Shown: in pieces, positions 7,981-17,190 of the stretch
Layout of the letters: every line of letters starts with the position of its first letter
How positions within the stretch are numbered: the stretch's first letter is position 1
DNA from: Stenotrophomonas maltophilia
Lineage (GTDB): Bacteria > Pseudomonadota > Gammaproteobacteria > Xanthomonadales > Xanthomonadaceae
Length of the DNA: 64,000 nt
Direction: 5' to 3'
Assembly (NCBI RefSeq): GCF_002799245.1
Contig: NZ_NEQV01000001.1
Location: 310,001 to 374,000, forward strand
Notes under the pieces: generated by a model
The model's database searches: none
What the model was told of the DNA's origin: nothing
What the model saw: only the letters and a program-made list of their open reading frames with translations
Program-made: the position numbers and the translations under genes

Positions 7981-8986
7981 TGTGCTGCACGACGAAGCGA
8001 CGACGCCCCCCGGCAAGCGACGGCTGGGGCCGATCCTGGTGGTGGTACTGCTGATCGTGGTGGTGCTCGGCCTGTGGCTGGCCTGGCGCAGCCCGGCCGA
8101 CCAGATCCAGGGCATGGCCGACGCGGACACCATCAACGTGGCCGCCAAGATCACCGCGCGCGTGGCCGAACTGAAGGTGCGCGAGGGCGACCGCGTGCAG
8201 CCCGGGCAGGTGCTGTTCCTGCTCGACAGCCCCGAAGTGGCCGCCAAGGAACAGCAGGCGCATGGCGCATTGGCCGCCGCTCAGGCGGTGGCCGACAAGG
8301 CCGACGAAGGCGCGCGCAGCGAAGACATCCGCGCCGCCGAAGCGAACTGGAAGCGGGCCGAAGCCGGTGCGACGCTGGCCGAAGCCACCTACCAGCGTGT
8401 GCAGAACCTGTTCAACGAAGGGGTGATGACCCGGCAGAAGCGCGATGAAGCGCATGCCCAGGCGACCAGTTCGCGCGAACTGGCCCGTGCCGCCCGCGCG
8501 CAGTACGACATGGCACTGGCCGGCGCACGCGAGCAGGACAAGCGTGCCGCGCAGGGCCAGGTGCAGCAGGCGCAGGGCGCGGTGGCCGAAGTCAACGCCG
8601 CGCGTGTCGAAGTGGAAGGACGCGCACCGGTGGCCGGCGAGATCAACAAGCGCATGGCCGACCCGGGCGAACTGGTGCCGGCCGGCTACCCGGTGTTCAC
8701 CCTGGTCGACATCGACCGGATGTGGGTGGCGATGAACCTGCGCGAATCGCAGATGCAGGGGCTGAAGGTCGGAAGCACGCTGAAGGGCAGCGTGCCGGCG
8801 CTCGGGCAGGACGGCGAGTTCGAGGTCTACTTCATCAACCCCGCCGGCGACTATGCAACCTGGCGTACCACCCGCCAGTCGTCCGGCTACGACGTCCGCA
8901 GCTTCGAGGTGCGGGTGCGCCCGGTACGCCGCATCGAGGGCTTCCGCCCCGGCATGAGCGTGCTGTTCGCATGGCCCCAGCACTGA
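7973..8986 (+). CDS. HlyD/EmrA-family membrane-fusion (periplasmic adaptor) protein
   Basis: A 337-residue adaptor with a short cytoplasmic N-terminus, one membrane anchor (residues about 21-40, LGPILVVVLLIVVVLGLWLAW), a split biotinyl-lipoyl domain (VREGDRVQPGQVLFLLDSP and later GRAPVAGEINKRMADPGELV), an alanine/glutamine-rich coiled-coil hairpin between, and a beta-barrel domain. It links the inner-membrane permeases to the TolC-like channel. It overlaps the upstream gene by 8 bp and the downstream permease gene by 16 bp. Confidence 0.88.
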   Translation: MSDVLHDEATTPPGKRRLGPILVVVLLIVVVLGLWLAWRSPADQIQGMADADTINVAAKITARVAELKVREGDRVQPGQVLFLLDSPEVAAKEQQAHGALAAAQAVADKADEGARSEDIRAAEANWKRAEAGATLAEATYQRVQNLFNEGVMTRQKRDEAHAQATSSRELARAARAQYDMALAGAREQDKRAAQGQVQQAQGAVAEVNAARVEVEGRAPVAGEINKRMADPGELVPAGYPVFTLVDIDRMWVAMNLRESQMQGLKVGSTLKGSVPALGQDGEFEVYFINPAGDYATWRTTRQSSGYDVRSFEVRVRPVRRIEGFRPGMSVLFAWPQH

Positions 8987-10158
8987 GTCCCGATGGTGGC
9001 GGCTTCGCCGCCTCGTGGCGGCGCGAGCTGCGGTCGCTGCGCGGCAACCGTGCCGACCTGCTGCTGGTTACCCTGCTGCCACTGTTGATGCTGGTGGTGA
9101 TGGCGTGGATGTTCACGCCCTCGGTGATGCGCGACATCCCGATAGCGGTGGTCGACCTCGACCACAGCAGTGACAGCCGCCTGTTGCTGCGCATGCTCGA
9201 TGCCAGCCCGGGCGTGCGCATCGCCAGCCAGCCGGTGGACCTGGAAGACGCACGTTCGCAGCTGCGCAGCCTGGATGTGTTCGCCATCGTGCTGGTGCCA
9301 CGCGATGTCACCCGACAGGCATTGCGTGGGCGCCAGGGCACGGTGTTCGCCTATTACAACGCGACCTACATGACCACTGGCCAATCCGCGGCGCGCGATA
9401 TCGGCGACGCGGTCTCGGCCTGGAATGCACGCCTGTTGCGCGAGCGAATCGGCCTGCAGGTCGGCCCCGGCAAGCTGCGTGCGGCACCGATCGCGGTGCA
9501 GTCGGACATCCTCTACAACCCCGCACGCAGTTACGAATTGTTCCTGCTGCCGCTGATCTTCCCGGCGGTGCTGTCGCTGGTACTGGCCCTTGCGGTAGCC
9601 GGCAGCCTCGGCCGCGAGATCCGCGACGGCACCCTGCCCGCCTGGCTGGGCCGCACTCCGTGGGCTGCGATTGCCGGCAAGGTCGCGCCGTACATCCTGC
9701 TGTTCTCGCTGTATGGCGCGCTCGGCATCGGTTACCTGGCATGGCTGCGCGGTGATGGCGTGGCGGGCAGCGTGCTCCTGCTGCTGCTCGCACAGCCCCT
9801 GTTCTACCTGGCTACGGCCACCTATGCGTTGTTCTTCGTCGGCGTCACCCGCGACATGGGCACCGCGCTGTCCGCGGTCGGCCTCAGCATCGGCACCGCA
9901 CTGGCGTTTTCCAGCGCGACCTTCCCGGTGCTGGACGGCCCCCTGTTTACCCGCATCTGGCATCAGCTGCTGCCACTCAGTGCCTACATCAAGCTGCAGA
10001 CCCAGCAGCAGTTCATCGGTTCGCCGCTACAGATTTCGGCATGGCCGCTGGCCACGCTGTTGTTGATGTCAGTGGTGGCTGGCGGCATCGGCGGCCTGCG
10101 CCTGATCGCCTTTGCGCGTACACCTGCAGCCGCACAACCCGCAGGGGCCGACGCATGA
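8971..10158 (+). CDS. ABC-2-type transporter permease (first of a pair)
   Basis: A 395-residue membrane protein of the YhhJ/YbhS type. It has one N-terminal helix (about residues 32-48, LLLVTLLPLLMLVVMAW), a periplasmic domain of about 170 residues starting with IPIAVVDLDHSSDSRLLLRM, and five to six helices at the C-terminal end. The start is ATG 8971, inside the end of the adaptor gene; the open frame further upstream is antisense-like noise over the adaptor. No Walker A or signature motif occurs in this protein. It probably forms a heterodimer with the next permease. Confidence 0.82.
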   Translation: MAPALSPDGGGFAASWRRELRSLRGNRADLLLVTLLPLLMLVVMAWMFTPSVMRDIPIAVVDLDHSSDSRLLLRMLDASPGVRIASQPVDLEDARSQLRSLDVFAIVLVPRDVTRQALRGRQGTVFAYYNATYMTTGQSAARDIGDAVSAWNARLLRERIGLQVGPGKLRAAPIAVQSDILYNPARSYELFLLPLIFPAVLSLVLALAVAGSLGREIRDGTLPAWLGRTPWAAIAGKVAPYILLFSLYGALGIGYLAWLRGDGVAGSVLLLLLAQPLFYLATATYALFFVGVTRDMGTALSAVGLSIGTALAFSSATFPVLDGPLFTRIWHQLLPLSAYIKLQTQQQFIGSPLQISAWPLATLLLMSVVAGGIGGLRLIAFARTPAAAQPAGADA

Positions 10159-11282
10159 GCGCACTCTGGCGCAGCCTGCGACAGACCCTGATGGCGGTGC
10201 TGTGCGACCGCTACGCGATCGTGGTGATGGTCGGCGCGGTGATCCTGTACTCGTTCTTCTACCCGGCCGCGTACCGTCATCAGGTGGCCGGCAACCTGCC
10301 GGTGCTGGTGGTGGATGAAGACCACAGCGCGACCAGCCGCGAGCTGCTGCGAAAGCTCGATGCACTACGTGTCGCACGCGTGGTCGGGCAACCGGCGGAC
10401 ATCGACAGTGCGCGCCAGCAGCTGGAAGCCGGCCACGCCGAGGGCATCGTGCTGATCCCGGCCAACCTGGAGCGCGACATCCTGCGTGGCCATCCGGCCA
10501 GGCTGGTGCTGCTCGGCAACGGCGCCTATCTGGGCCGCGCCAGCTGGGTGCTGGGCAGCGTGGCCGATGCACTGGGCGCGTTCGGGCGCGACGCCGTGGT
10601 CGGCCAGGCCGCCTTCATGGGTGCACCGCAGGCACCGCCGGTCACCCTGGTGCAGCGCCCGCTGTACAACACCCAGGAAGGCTATGGCAGCGCCATCGTG
10701 CCCGGCGTGGCCGAGCTGATCGTGCACCAGACGCTGCTGATGGGCATCGGCGTGCTGCTCGGTGGCCGCCGCCTCGCGCTCGGCCGGCGCCTGCGCTTCG
10801 ACCTGCCGACCCTGGCCGGCATGGCGTTGGGCTTCAGCCTGATCGGCCTGTTCGGCCTGTTCTACTACGCCGGTTTCACCGCCTGGGTGCAGGACTATCC
10901 ACGCGGTGGCAATCCACTGGGCCAGCTGCTGGGCGGCACCTTGTTCATCGCCGCCACCGTGGCCTTCGGCCTGTTCGTCGGCAGCTTCTTCCGCACCCGC
11001 GAACGCGCCTTCCAGTACATCATCGCCACCTCGATCCCGCTGTTCTTCCTCGCCAACCTGTCCTGGCCGGCGGTGATGACACCGCAGCCGCTGGTCTGGC
11101 TCGCGCAGCTGTTGCCGACCACCTCCGGCATCAACCTGATGGTGCGCCTGAACCAGATGGACGCCCGCCTGGCCGAAGTCAGCCACGAACTGATCACCCT
11201 CGCCGTCCTGCTGCTGCTCTACGGCAGCCTCGCCACCTGGCGCCTCCTCGCAAAAAAGGGGACGGAGGGGATTAAGTCGTAA
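10155..11282 (+). CDS. ABC-2-type transporter permease (second of a pair)
   Basis: A 375-residue paralogue of the preceding permease, beginning with an ATGA overlap at 10155. It has the same plan: an N-terminal helix (IVVMVGAVILYSFFYP), a periplasmic domain opening with LPVLVVDEDHSATSRELLRK, then a cluster of helices. The last ten residues (AKKGTEGIKS) are encoded by the left arm of a 30-bp inverted repeat, so the original C-terminus has been replaced or trimmed by a repeat element. No ATP-binding subunit follows; the next gene is on the other strand. Confidence 0.82.
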   Translation: MSALWRSLRQTLMAVLCDRYAIVVMVGAVILYSFFYPAAYRHQVAGNLPVLVVDEDHSATSRELLRKLDALRVARVVGQPADIDSARQQLEAGHAEGIVLIPANLERDILRGHPARLVLLGNGAYLGRASWVLGSVADALGAFGRDAVVGQAAFMGAPQAPPVTLVQRPLYNTQEGYGSAIVPGVAELIVHQTLLMGIGVLLGGRRLALGRRLRFDLPTLAGMALGFSLIGLFGLFYYAGFTAWVQDYPRGGNPLGQLLGGTLFIAATVAFGLFVGSFFRTRERAFQYIIATSIPLFFLANLSWPAVMTPQPLVWLAQLLPTTSGINLMVRLNQMDARLAEVSHELITLAVLLLLYGSLATWRLLAKKGTEGIKS

Positions 11283-11333
11283 GCAGCTGGTTCGGGGGGA
11301 TTGCGACTTAATCCCCTCCGTCCCCTTTTTTGC
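11250..11333. terminator. 30-bp perfect inverted repeat, REP-like element and likely bidirectional terminator
   Basis: The arms 11250-11279 and 11304-11333 are exact reverse complements over 30 bases, with a 24-base loop. The left arm starts GCAAAAAAGGGGACGG and the right arm ends in CCGTCCCCTTTTTTGC, so a GC-rich stem runs into a T-run in both directions. The left arm is translated as the end of the upstream permease. It resembles mobile palindromes dispersed in Xanthomonadaceae genomes rather than a simple native terminator. Confidence 0.8.
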
Positions 11334-11411
11334 AACGAAGAACGCCGGCGCGGGGCCGGCGTTCACGTACTGAGGTGTGGAAGGGAGCGAATCGGGTGTG
11401 GCAGCGATCGG

Positions 11412-11774
11412 TCAGCGGTAGACGCGTTCGCAGCGGCGTTCGACCACGCGGTCGCCGTTCTTCTGCTGGCTGTTGCCCTGGATCTGGCGGCCGGCCGCAC
11501 CGCCGGCAACGGCACCGGCCACGGTAGCGAGCTTCTTGCCATTGCCGCCGCCCACCTGGTTGCCCAGCAGGCCGCCGATCACCGCGCCGGTGGCAGTACC
11601 GGCAATGCGGTTGGGATCGCGCGAGTTGCGCTGCACTTCCACGTTCTTGCACACCACGCGGCTGCCGTCGTTGAACTTGCGTCCCTCGTCGCGCGGGCCG
11701 TAGGTCTGTGCGCCGGCCACCGACGATGCCGCCAGCAGGGTGCCCAGCACAAGCAATCGGGTCGAGGTCTTCAT
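11412..11774 (-). CDS. glycine-zipper (2TM) secreted/outer-membrane protein
   Basis: A 120-residue protein with a signal peptide (LLVLGTLLAASSVAGAQ) and a glycine-zipper segment (GTATGAVIGGLLGNQVGGG, then AGAVAGGAAGRQIQG) of the kind found in the SlyB/YMGG families. It ends in a basic region with one cysteine pair (CKN near the start, RRCERVYR at the end). These proteins sit in or on the outer membrane; a specific job is unknown. The ATG at 11774 is preferred because AGGAG lies 6 bp before it; an ATG at 11780 touches the ribosome site. Confidence 0.75.
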   Translation of the reverse strand: MKTSTRLLVLGTLLAASSVAGAQTYGPRDEGRKFNDGSRVVCKNVEVQRNSRDPNRIAGTATGAVIGGLLGNQVGGGNGKKLATVAGAVAGGAAGRQIQGNSQQKNGDRVVERRCERVYR

Positions 11775-11945
11775 GGCCATCTCCTGAGTTCCGGTATGCC
11801 GCAAGTCTCCTCCCGGGGTTGGCAACCGGAAGTGAAATGCACGTGTCCGCCGCCTCATCGGCCATCGCGCGTTCAGGAAGAAAATGCGCGCCCATCACGA
11901 TCAGCCATCGTGATGGGCGCCGTCTCCCTACCGGCATGCCTCGTT

Positions 11946-14168
11946 CTAGAACTCTTCCCAACCGCCAGCATTGGCCGCCAGTGTCGGCTCGATGCGCGGC
12001 GACAGGGCCACCGGCCTGCGCACCGGGGTGACCGTCGCGGCCACCGCAGCCAGGGCCGGACGCACGGCCGCCGCCGCGGTTGCCGCGCCGGTGCGGAACA
12101 CCGAAACCGCCTCGGCCAGCAGGTTGGCCTGCTCCTCCATGGAACGTGCCGCGGCGCTGGCTTCCTCCACCAGCGCCGCATTCTGCTGCGTGGTCTCGTC
12201 CATCTGCACCACCGCCTGGTTGACCTGCTCGATGCCCGAACTCTGCTCCTGCGAGGCAGCGGAAATGTCGGCCATGATGTCGGTCACCCGCTGCACCGAG
12301 GCCACGATCTCGCCCATCGTGGTGCCCGCCTGGCGGACCAGGGCCGATCCATCGGCCACCTTGCCCACCGAGTCCTCGATCAGGCCCTTGATCTCCTTGG
12401 CCGCGCCGGCCGAGCGCTGTGCCAGCGTACGCACCTCACTGGCCACCACCGCAAAGCCCCTTCCCTGCTCGCCGGCGCGCGCGGCTTCCACCGCCGCGTT
12501 CAACGCCAGGATGTTGGTCTGGAACGCAATGCCATCGATGACCGAGATGATCTCGGCGATCTTCTTCGACGAGGCTTCGATGGCCGACATCGTGGTGACC
12601 ACCTGTCCGACCACCTCGCCGCCCTGCGAGGCGACACCATGCGCGCCAATCGCGAGCTGGTTGGCCTGGCGCGCATGCTCGGCGTTCTGCTTCACGGTGG
12701 AGGTCAGTTCCTCCATCGACGCAGCCGTCTCTTCCAGGTTCGCCGCCTGCTGCTCGGTACGCCGCGACAGATCGGTGTTGCCCGAGGCGATCTCGCCTGC
12801 CGCCAGATTGATGCTCGACGCGCTGGCCTGGATGCGGCCGACAATCTGCTTGAGCTGATCGACAGTGGCATTGCAGTCATCCCGCATGCGGGCGAACACG
12901 CCGTGGAAGTCGCCCTGCATGCGCACGGTCAGGTCGCCGCGCGAGATGGCCTGCAGGAGGGTCGATACCTGCACCAGGTTCTCGTCGGTGGTCTGCATCA
13001 GGCGATTGAGCCCGGCCACCATGTCGCGGAAATCATAGGCAAAGCGATCTTCGTCGCCGCGCAGGCTGAAGTCGCCTGCCGCGGCCGCTGTCGCCAACCG
13101 GCGGATCTCGCTGTTGATCGCCGACAGGCTGGTCTTGGTCTCGTCCATGGCCTGGGTGATCGCCGCCTTCTCGCCCGGCAGCGGATCCATGTCCACCGAC
13201 AGGTCACCACGGGCATAGTGCTTCATCACTTCGATCAACCGGTTCTGCACCTGCACGTGCGAGCCGACCAGCGCATTGGTCTCGTGCACCATGCGCCCGT
13301 AGTCGCCGGGGAAGGCACTCTCATCCATGCGATAGCTGAGGCTGCCCGCATCATGCTGGCGGGCCAGCTCGCCCTGCGCTGCCATCACCGACTGCAACTG
13401 CGCCTGCATGCGCTGCATCGACCTGAGCAGCTGGGTCACCTCATCGTTGCCGGAGGCGTCGATGCTGCTGTCCAGCCGCCCATTGGCGATACCGTCGGCC
13501 AGCGTCACCGCCCCTTCCAGCGGGCGGGTCAGGCTGCGGGTGATGGCCCATGCGGCCAGCGAGCCCAGTATCAGGCTCAGCACGCCGAACACGATCGACA
13601 GCGTGCCGGTCCAGGATTCGGTTGAACGATATTCCTCGCGACTGCGCGCGGTCAGCGCCTCCTGATGCCGCAGCAGGGTCGAGATCGCCTCATTCCATGC
13701 GGTGGCCAGGCCGTGCTCGGCAAGCAGTCCCTTGGCCGCACCGTCGAAATCACCGGCCTTCATGCGCTCGTGCAGATGCTGGGTGGAAGCATCGGTGGCC
13801 TTGCGTGCCGCGTCGATTTTCGCAACCAGGGTATCGCCGGTGGCGTCGCGCGGAATCTTGATGTACTTGGCCCAGATGCCGTCGTAGGTCTGCGACAGCT
13901 CCTGCGCCTTCTGATAATCCTTGTCGAAATCCTCGCCGCGCTTGATCACCATCAGCCGGCGATGCATCAGCACCGCGTTGTTGGTATCCAGCATGTCGTT
14001 CAACAGCCGCATCTTCACCATGTTGACGTCCACCACTTTCTCGAACTGGGCGGACTTCAGGTGATTTCCGTACAGCACCAGGCCGACGATGGCCACGATG
14101 AACAGCAGCAGCAAACCGAACCCGGCACCCAGCCGGGATCCCACTCGGAGGTTGCGTAAGGCGAGCAT
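11946..14168 (-). CDS. methyl-accepting chemotaxis protein
   Basis: A 740-residue membrane chemoreceptor. TM1 is about residues 14-33, followed by a four-helix-bundle periplasmic sensor (4HB_MCP type), TM2 about 189-209, HAMP and further HAMP-like segments to about 440, and the conserved signalling hairpin with [20 protein letters not shown]. The end, GGWEEF, resembles the NWE(T/S)F pentapeptide that tethers CheR/CheB, and is joined by an alanine/valine-rich linker. The start at 14168 has AAGGGA 6 bp upstream and fits the sigma-28-like promoter at 14200-14226. The ligand cannot be read from the sequence. Confidence 0.92.
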   Translation of the reverse strand: MLALRNLRVGSRLGAGFGLLLLFIVAIVGLVLYGNHLKSAQFEKVVDVNMVKMRLLNDMLDTNNAVLMHRRLMVIKRGEDFDKDYQKAQELSQTYDGIWAKYIKIPRDATGDTLVAKIDAARKATDASTQHLHERMKAGDFDGAAKGLLAEHGLATAWNEAISTLLRHQEALTARSREEYRSTESWTGTLSIVFGVLSLILGSLAAWAITRSLTRPLEGAVTLADGIANGRLDSSIDASGNDEVTQLLRSMQRMQAQLQSVMAAQGELARQHDAGSLSYRMDESAFPGDYGRMVHETNALVGSHVQVQNRLIEVMKHYARGDLSVDMDPLPGEKAAITQAMDETKTSLSAINSEIRRLATAAAAGDFSLRGDEDRFAYDFRDMVAGLNRLMQTTDENLVQVSTLLQAISRGDLTVRMQGDFHGVFARMRDDCNATVDQLKQIVGRIQASASSINLAAGEIASGNTDLSRRTEQQAANLEETAASMEELTSTVKQNAEHARQANQLAIGAHGVASQGGEVVGQVVTTMSAIEASSKKIAEIISVIDGIAFQTNILALNAAVEAARAGEQGRGFAVVASEVRTLAQRSAGAAKEIKGLIEDSVGKVADGSALVRQAGTTMGEIVASVQRVTDIMADISAASQEQSSGIEQVNQAVVQMDETTQQNAALVEEASAAARSMEEQANLLAEAVSVFRTGAATAAAAVRPALAAVAATVTPVRRPVALSPRIEPTLAANAGGWEEF

Positions 14169-14199
14169 CTCAATTCCCTTGATCATGGCCGTACGATCG

Positions 14200-14226
14200 A
14201 TGGCGGCGCAGGCAAGGGAAACTTTA
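14200..14226 (-). promoter_or_regulatory. sigma-28 (FliA)-type promoter of the chemoreceptor gene
   Basis: On the minus strand TAAAGTTT (14226-14219) is followed after exactly 11 bases by GCCGCCAT (14207-14200). The flagellar sigma-28 consensus is TAAAGTTT-N11-GCCGATAA. Transcription would start near 14193, about 25 bases before the ATG at 14168, which also speaks against the upstream ATG at 14186. Confidence 0.65.
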
Positions 14227-14377
14227 TGGGTCCGTATTATTATATCGATCCAAAACTCTGGAACTGTGCAGACAGGCGTGAAAACAGGCGTTGCACGGGG
14301 CGTTATATCCAGAACCCATATCGCCACGTGTACCGAGAATGGGATCAGGCCGGGGCCTGCCGCCCCGCTATCTGGCA

Positions 14378-14770
14378 TTACGGGGCAGCAGGCCCTGGGA
14401 AGACCAGATCCTTCCCGAGCCTTGCCGCGTAGATGCTCTCGAACTGGAACGAGAGCACAAAGCGGAACCCACACGTCGCGGCGTAGCGCCTGATGAAGTG
14501 GCAGATTTCCTCCCAGGCACGTTCAAACCCGCTCGCGCGGAAATGAAACGAGCCCAGCAGGCCCACCTGCCACTCGGCTTCAACCCCTTCTGCTACGAGC
14601 GCCTCCGGCGGGTCGACGATGCCGAACCGGAAGCCAGTGTTGGATGCTGGAAGATATCCATGCAGACCGTCAGTACCGTCGGAGTACTCGGCCTGGATCG
14701 AATCCAGGGCGTGCAGCACGGCAGCCAGGTCTGCACCGGCTTCGACCTCGAGAAACAGCGAAATGCTCAT
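14378..14770 (-). CDS. uncharacterised 130-residue protein, last gene of the CDI-downstream array
   Basis: A soluble, acidic-to-neutral protein with no signal peptide, beginning [14 protein letters not shown] and containing several aromatic-rich strands ([22 protein letters not shown]). I do not recognise the family. Its start overlaps the stop of the DUF2628-type gene by one base (TAATG), so they are co-translated. It could be an immunity protein given its size and the leftward cluster it closes, but nothing in the sequence proves that. Confidence 0.55.
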   Translation of the reverse strand: MSISLFLEVEAGADLAAVLHALDSIQAEYSDGTDGLHGYLPASNTGFRFGIVDPPEALVAEGVEAEWQVGLLGSFHFRASGFERAWEEICHFIRRYAATCGFRFVLSFQFESIYAARLGKDLVFPGPAAP

Positions 14771-15657
14771 TACCTGCGCAAGCCGATGAGGGTATGCCGG
14801 TTGAAGAACCTCATCTTCCCCTCGATCGTGAAGTCCGTGTGCCTAATTTCACCCAGCATCATCTCGCGTTGGGCGTCGTTCAACGTGCAGGGCTCCAGAA
14901 CATTGGCCTCCAGCACGCGTCCTGGGGGCGCCAAACGCAGCTCGACAATGCAGGCATTGCCGTCGGTGGGAACACCTGCTGGCCACGCCGTCATTGCGAT
15001 CGCACGCATTTGCTCCTGGTATTCCTCACGCTCCGCTTGCTCGATCTGCGGGTCCGGTAGATCCGGCGGGTTCGCCGCCACGTGCACAGCAGACTGCGTG
15101 GGCGTTGGCTCTGATATCGAACCAACGATCAGTTTGATCAGGGTGTTCTGCGAGGCCGTTACCGCCAAGGCGATCACCAGAGCGGTGTAGCTGACACCAC
15201 CAGCCTTCTGCAGTTCAAGATGCCGCCGATGTGCCCCGCGATGCTCGGCATCAACCTTGCGGACAATCCTTCGGCAGTGCGCCAGGTACAGCGGATTCGC
15301 CAGGATTCCTGCAAGGACGCGGAACACCACGAAAGAGAGCAAGGACAACCATGGCAGCCCCAGCAGCACGAAGGTGGTCATCAGCAACGGCGAAAGGATG
15401 AACCAGATCGTGCCCCACGCATGCATGCGCCGGAAGAAGAACCAGAGTGACGAGAACAGGAATGCCGGCCAGTTCCATCGCCTTGGCGCCCTGCCGCTTG
15501 CTTCGTACAGCCTCCATTGGTGGAGGTAGGTGGAGAACCTGTCTCCTACCACGATCGCCAGTGCGTCCTTCTCGCTCAGCCCATCGGAGGCTGCGCCTGT
15601 GCTCTGTACCGCTTCACCGTCGACGTTACCGAAGGTGGGCTCAATCCTTGCTCTCAT
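14770..15657 (-). CDS. DUF2628-like membrane protein with a soluble C-terminal domain
   Basis: A 295-residue protein. Residues about 55-75 carry WNWPAFLFSSLWFFFRRM, the aromatic motif of the DUF2628 family, followed by three further hydrophobic segments (to about 180). The C-terminal 100 residues are soluble and unfamiliar (IVELRLAPPGRVLEA). It overlaps the next gene by one base. The function of DUF2628 proteins is not established. Here it lies between the immunity-like array and the chemoreceptor gene, and may be either resident or cargo. Confidence 0.6.
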   Translation of the reverse strand: MRARIEPTFGNVDGEAVQSTGAASDGLSEKDALAIVVGDRFSTYLHQWRLYEASGRAPRRWNWPAFLFSSLWFFFRRMHAWGTIWFILSPLLMTTFVLLGLPWLSLLSFVVFRVLAGILANPLYLAHCRRIVRKVDAEHRGAHRRHLELQKAGGVSYTALVIALAVTASQNTLIKLIVGSISEPTPTQSAVHVAANPPDLPDPQIEQAEREEYQEQMRAIAMTAWPAGVPTDGNACIVELRLAPPGRVLEANVLEPCTLNDAQREMMLGEIRHTDFTIEGKMRFFNRHTLIGLRR

Positions 15658-15787
15658 TATTCTTCATCCAAACTCGACACAAAATCACTCAAGACCGCTT
15701 ACCACGTAGCATCGCGGCCATTGAGGTGCCCCTGCCTGCATTCAAGCGCGGCTTTTCACGAACTCAATGCAACGATCAGAAACACTC

Positions 15788-16333
15788 TCAAGCCACAACG
15801 CAGATTGCAGTCACGACCTGCTCCGGCTGATCCTCGAGCGGCACACCCCAACCGGAAACTTCGCGGGCCCCGTACTCACCTCCGCTACAGAACCACTCCT
15901 CTGCCTCATCGAAATGCAACTCGGTGAAACCAAGAAAATCTGAAACCAGACTTCCAATGCCAATTGAACCTGCTGCAAGTCCACGGTAGGACTTACGTGC
16001 AACGACATCCCCCGGCATCCCCAGTTCATAAACCTTAATCGCCCACACAACCCCGCCCCCGATCGTAATGGAGAGCGCAGCCATATCACCGGCGCGATCA
16101 TCGCCAGGCAGGGAGAACAGGAACCCGCCATTTCCATGCTCGTCAGGACCATACCTTTCCAGACGAAGATCAGGCCCGCCCTCAAACCTGTACAGCTGAG
16201 CATCCGGGTCAATCAGATAGGCAGCGATAGCCGCGTCCAGATCACCGTATGACGCATGCAGAGGGATGGCTGCCATGGATACGCCAGGAACAATCGGCGC
16301 ATCCCACTCAATGGAATTCACATCGGCGCTCAT
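15788..16333 (-). CDS. immunity-like hypothetical protein (181 residues)
   Basis: A soluble acidic protein with many D, E and G residues (for example HFDEAEEWFCSGGEYGA), no signal peptide and no membrane segment. I do not recognise the family. Its ATG directly follows the TGA of the 69-codon gene upstream (TGAATG), so the two are coupled. Size, acidity and position in the array downstream of cdiA match the pattern of orphan immunity genes; that is inference. Confidence 0.5.
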   Translation of the reverse strand: MSADVNSIEWDAPIVPGVSMAAIPLHASYGDLDAAIAAYLIDPDAQLYRFEGGPDLRLERYGPDEHGNGGFLFSLPGDDRAGDMAALSITIGGGVVWAIKVYELGMPGDVVARKSYRGLAAGSIGIGSLVSDFLGFTELHFDEAEEWFCSGGEYGAREVSGWGVPLEDQPEQVVTAICVVA

Positions 16334-16543
16334 TCAAGTCCAACAAAGCTCACCATTATCAAGAACCCATACAATTCCTGCAGGAGCTGCAATCAGGAAC
16401 CAAGGGCGCAGATCAGATTCCAACTCTTCCCTAGTCGACGGCCAAGCCTCCCGAAGAAGCTCGACCTGCTCTAGACCAACCGTATTACATACCCTATTTA
16501 TCGAGCTCGCCGCCGACTGCGAACACGCGCAAATAACCCTCAC
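16334..16543 (-). CDS. small hypothetical protein (69 residues) in the immunity-like array
   Basis: A GTG-started frame encoding 69 residues, ending in PAGIVWVLDNGELCWT and containing VELLREAWPSTREELESDL. The protein looks globular but is short, and could be the C-terminal remnant of a longer immunity protein. It stops immediately before the start of the 181-residue gene. No family is recognised, and the ribosome site is not obvious. Confidence 0.35.
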   Translation of the reverse strand: MRVICACSQSAASSINRVCNTVGLEQVELLREAWPSTREELESDLRPWFLIAAPAGIVWVLDNGELCWT

Positions 16544-16617
16544 TGTGGACGCCAGTGGCTGAAACCCCTTTAGAGATCAAGCCTCAACCCTCACGGAGCC
16601 GCGGCTTCCTCCCGGGA

Positions 16618-17082
16618 TCAGGCAATAGAGCCCCCTAAAGGGCCGCGCTCATCATCTGTAAAGAATCTAGTACCCAGATCCTGCGCAGGCTCCATCCCTC
16701 CAAACACAGTGCGCGCTCCACTCAGCAACTTCAATTGCTGGAAATGCCGATGCAGAATGGGCATGGCGACAGCAACATCCGACCAATCCATATCGAATGA
16801 GAAATCGATACTTACTGCCCCGTCGAATCTAAAGGCGCGAATCAGAAACAGAGGAATATAGACAGTAGATCCCAGCCTAAAACCTCTGATCTCCTGGATC
16901 ATGCAAGAACTGCACGGGAAGTCATCGACACTTCCTGCAAGCCAGTCGCCAACCGCTATCGGCTCGCCATCCAGCTCAGTCCGCGAGACGGACTCAGCCA
17001 TGCGACCGATCGATTCCAGCACCGTGGACACGTGAACCCACGGAACAGCCTCCATAAGAATCTCAAACGCATGATTCATCAA
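16618..17082 (-). CDS. immunity-like hypothetical protein (154 residues)
   Basis: A soluble acidic protein starting at ATG 17082 (or the next ATG), with a GAGGGGGAG purine run just upstream as ribosome site. It has alternating hydrophobic/acidic strands (VSIDFSFDMDWSDVAVAM) and a CSSC pair near residue 56. No known family is recognised. It stands alone between short gaps, in the leftward array downstream of cdiA, and its codon use is less GC-biased than that of the housekeeping genes, in keeping with horizontal acquisition. Confidence 0.5.
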   Translation of the reverse strand: MMNHAFEILMEAVPWVHVSTVLESIGRMAESVSRTELDGEPIAVGDWLAGSVDDFPCSSCMIQEIRGFRLGSTVYIPLFLIRAFRFDGAVSIDFSFDMDWSDVAVAMPILHRHFQQLKLLSGARTVFGGMEPAQDLGTRFFTDDERGPLGGSIA

Positions 17083-17190
17083 TAGCTCCCCCTCAGATCC
17101 CGTCAGCGACCGAATGGGTTAAGACCCTTGTCCATGCTCCGGATTCGTCCTCCTTCGTTCCGACATCTCCGCCCCCAGCAGCACTTAGAT

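Noticed and set aside
8722-8970. N-terminal extension of the first ABC-2 permease
   Set aside because: It lies in another frame of the HlyD-like gene, and its residues (R, G and A-rich) do not resemble a permease; ATG 8971 gives the normal start.
11301-13625. Plus-strand frame of 774 codons
   Set aside because: Antisense to the glycine-zipper and chemoreceptor genes, both of which have clear domains on the minus strand.
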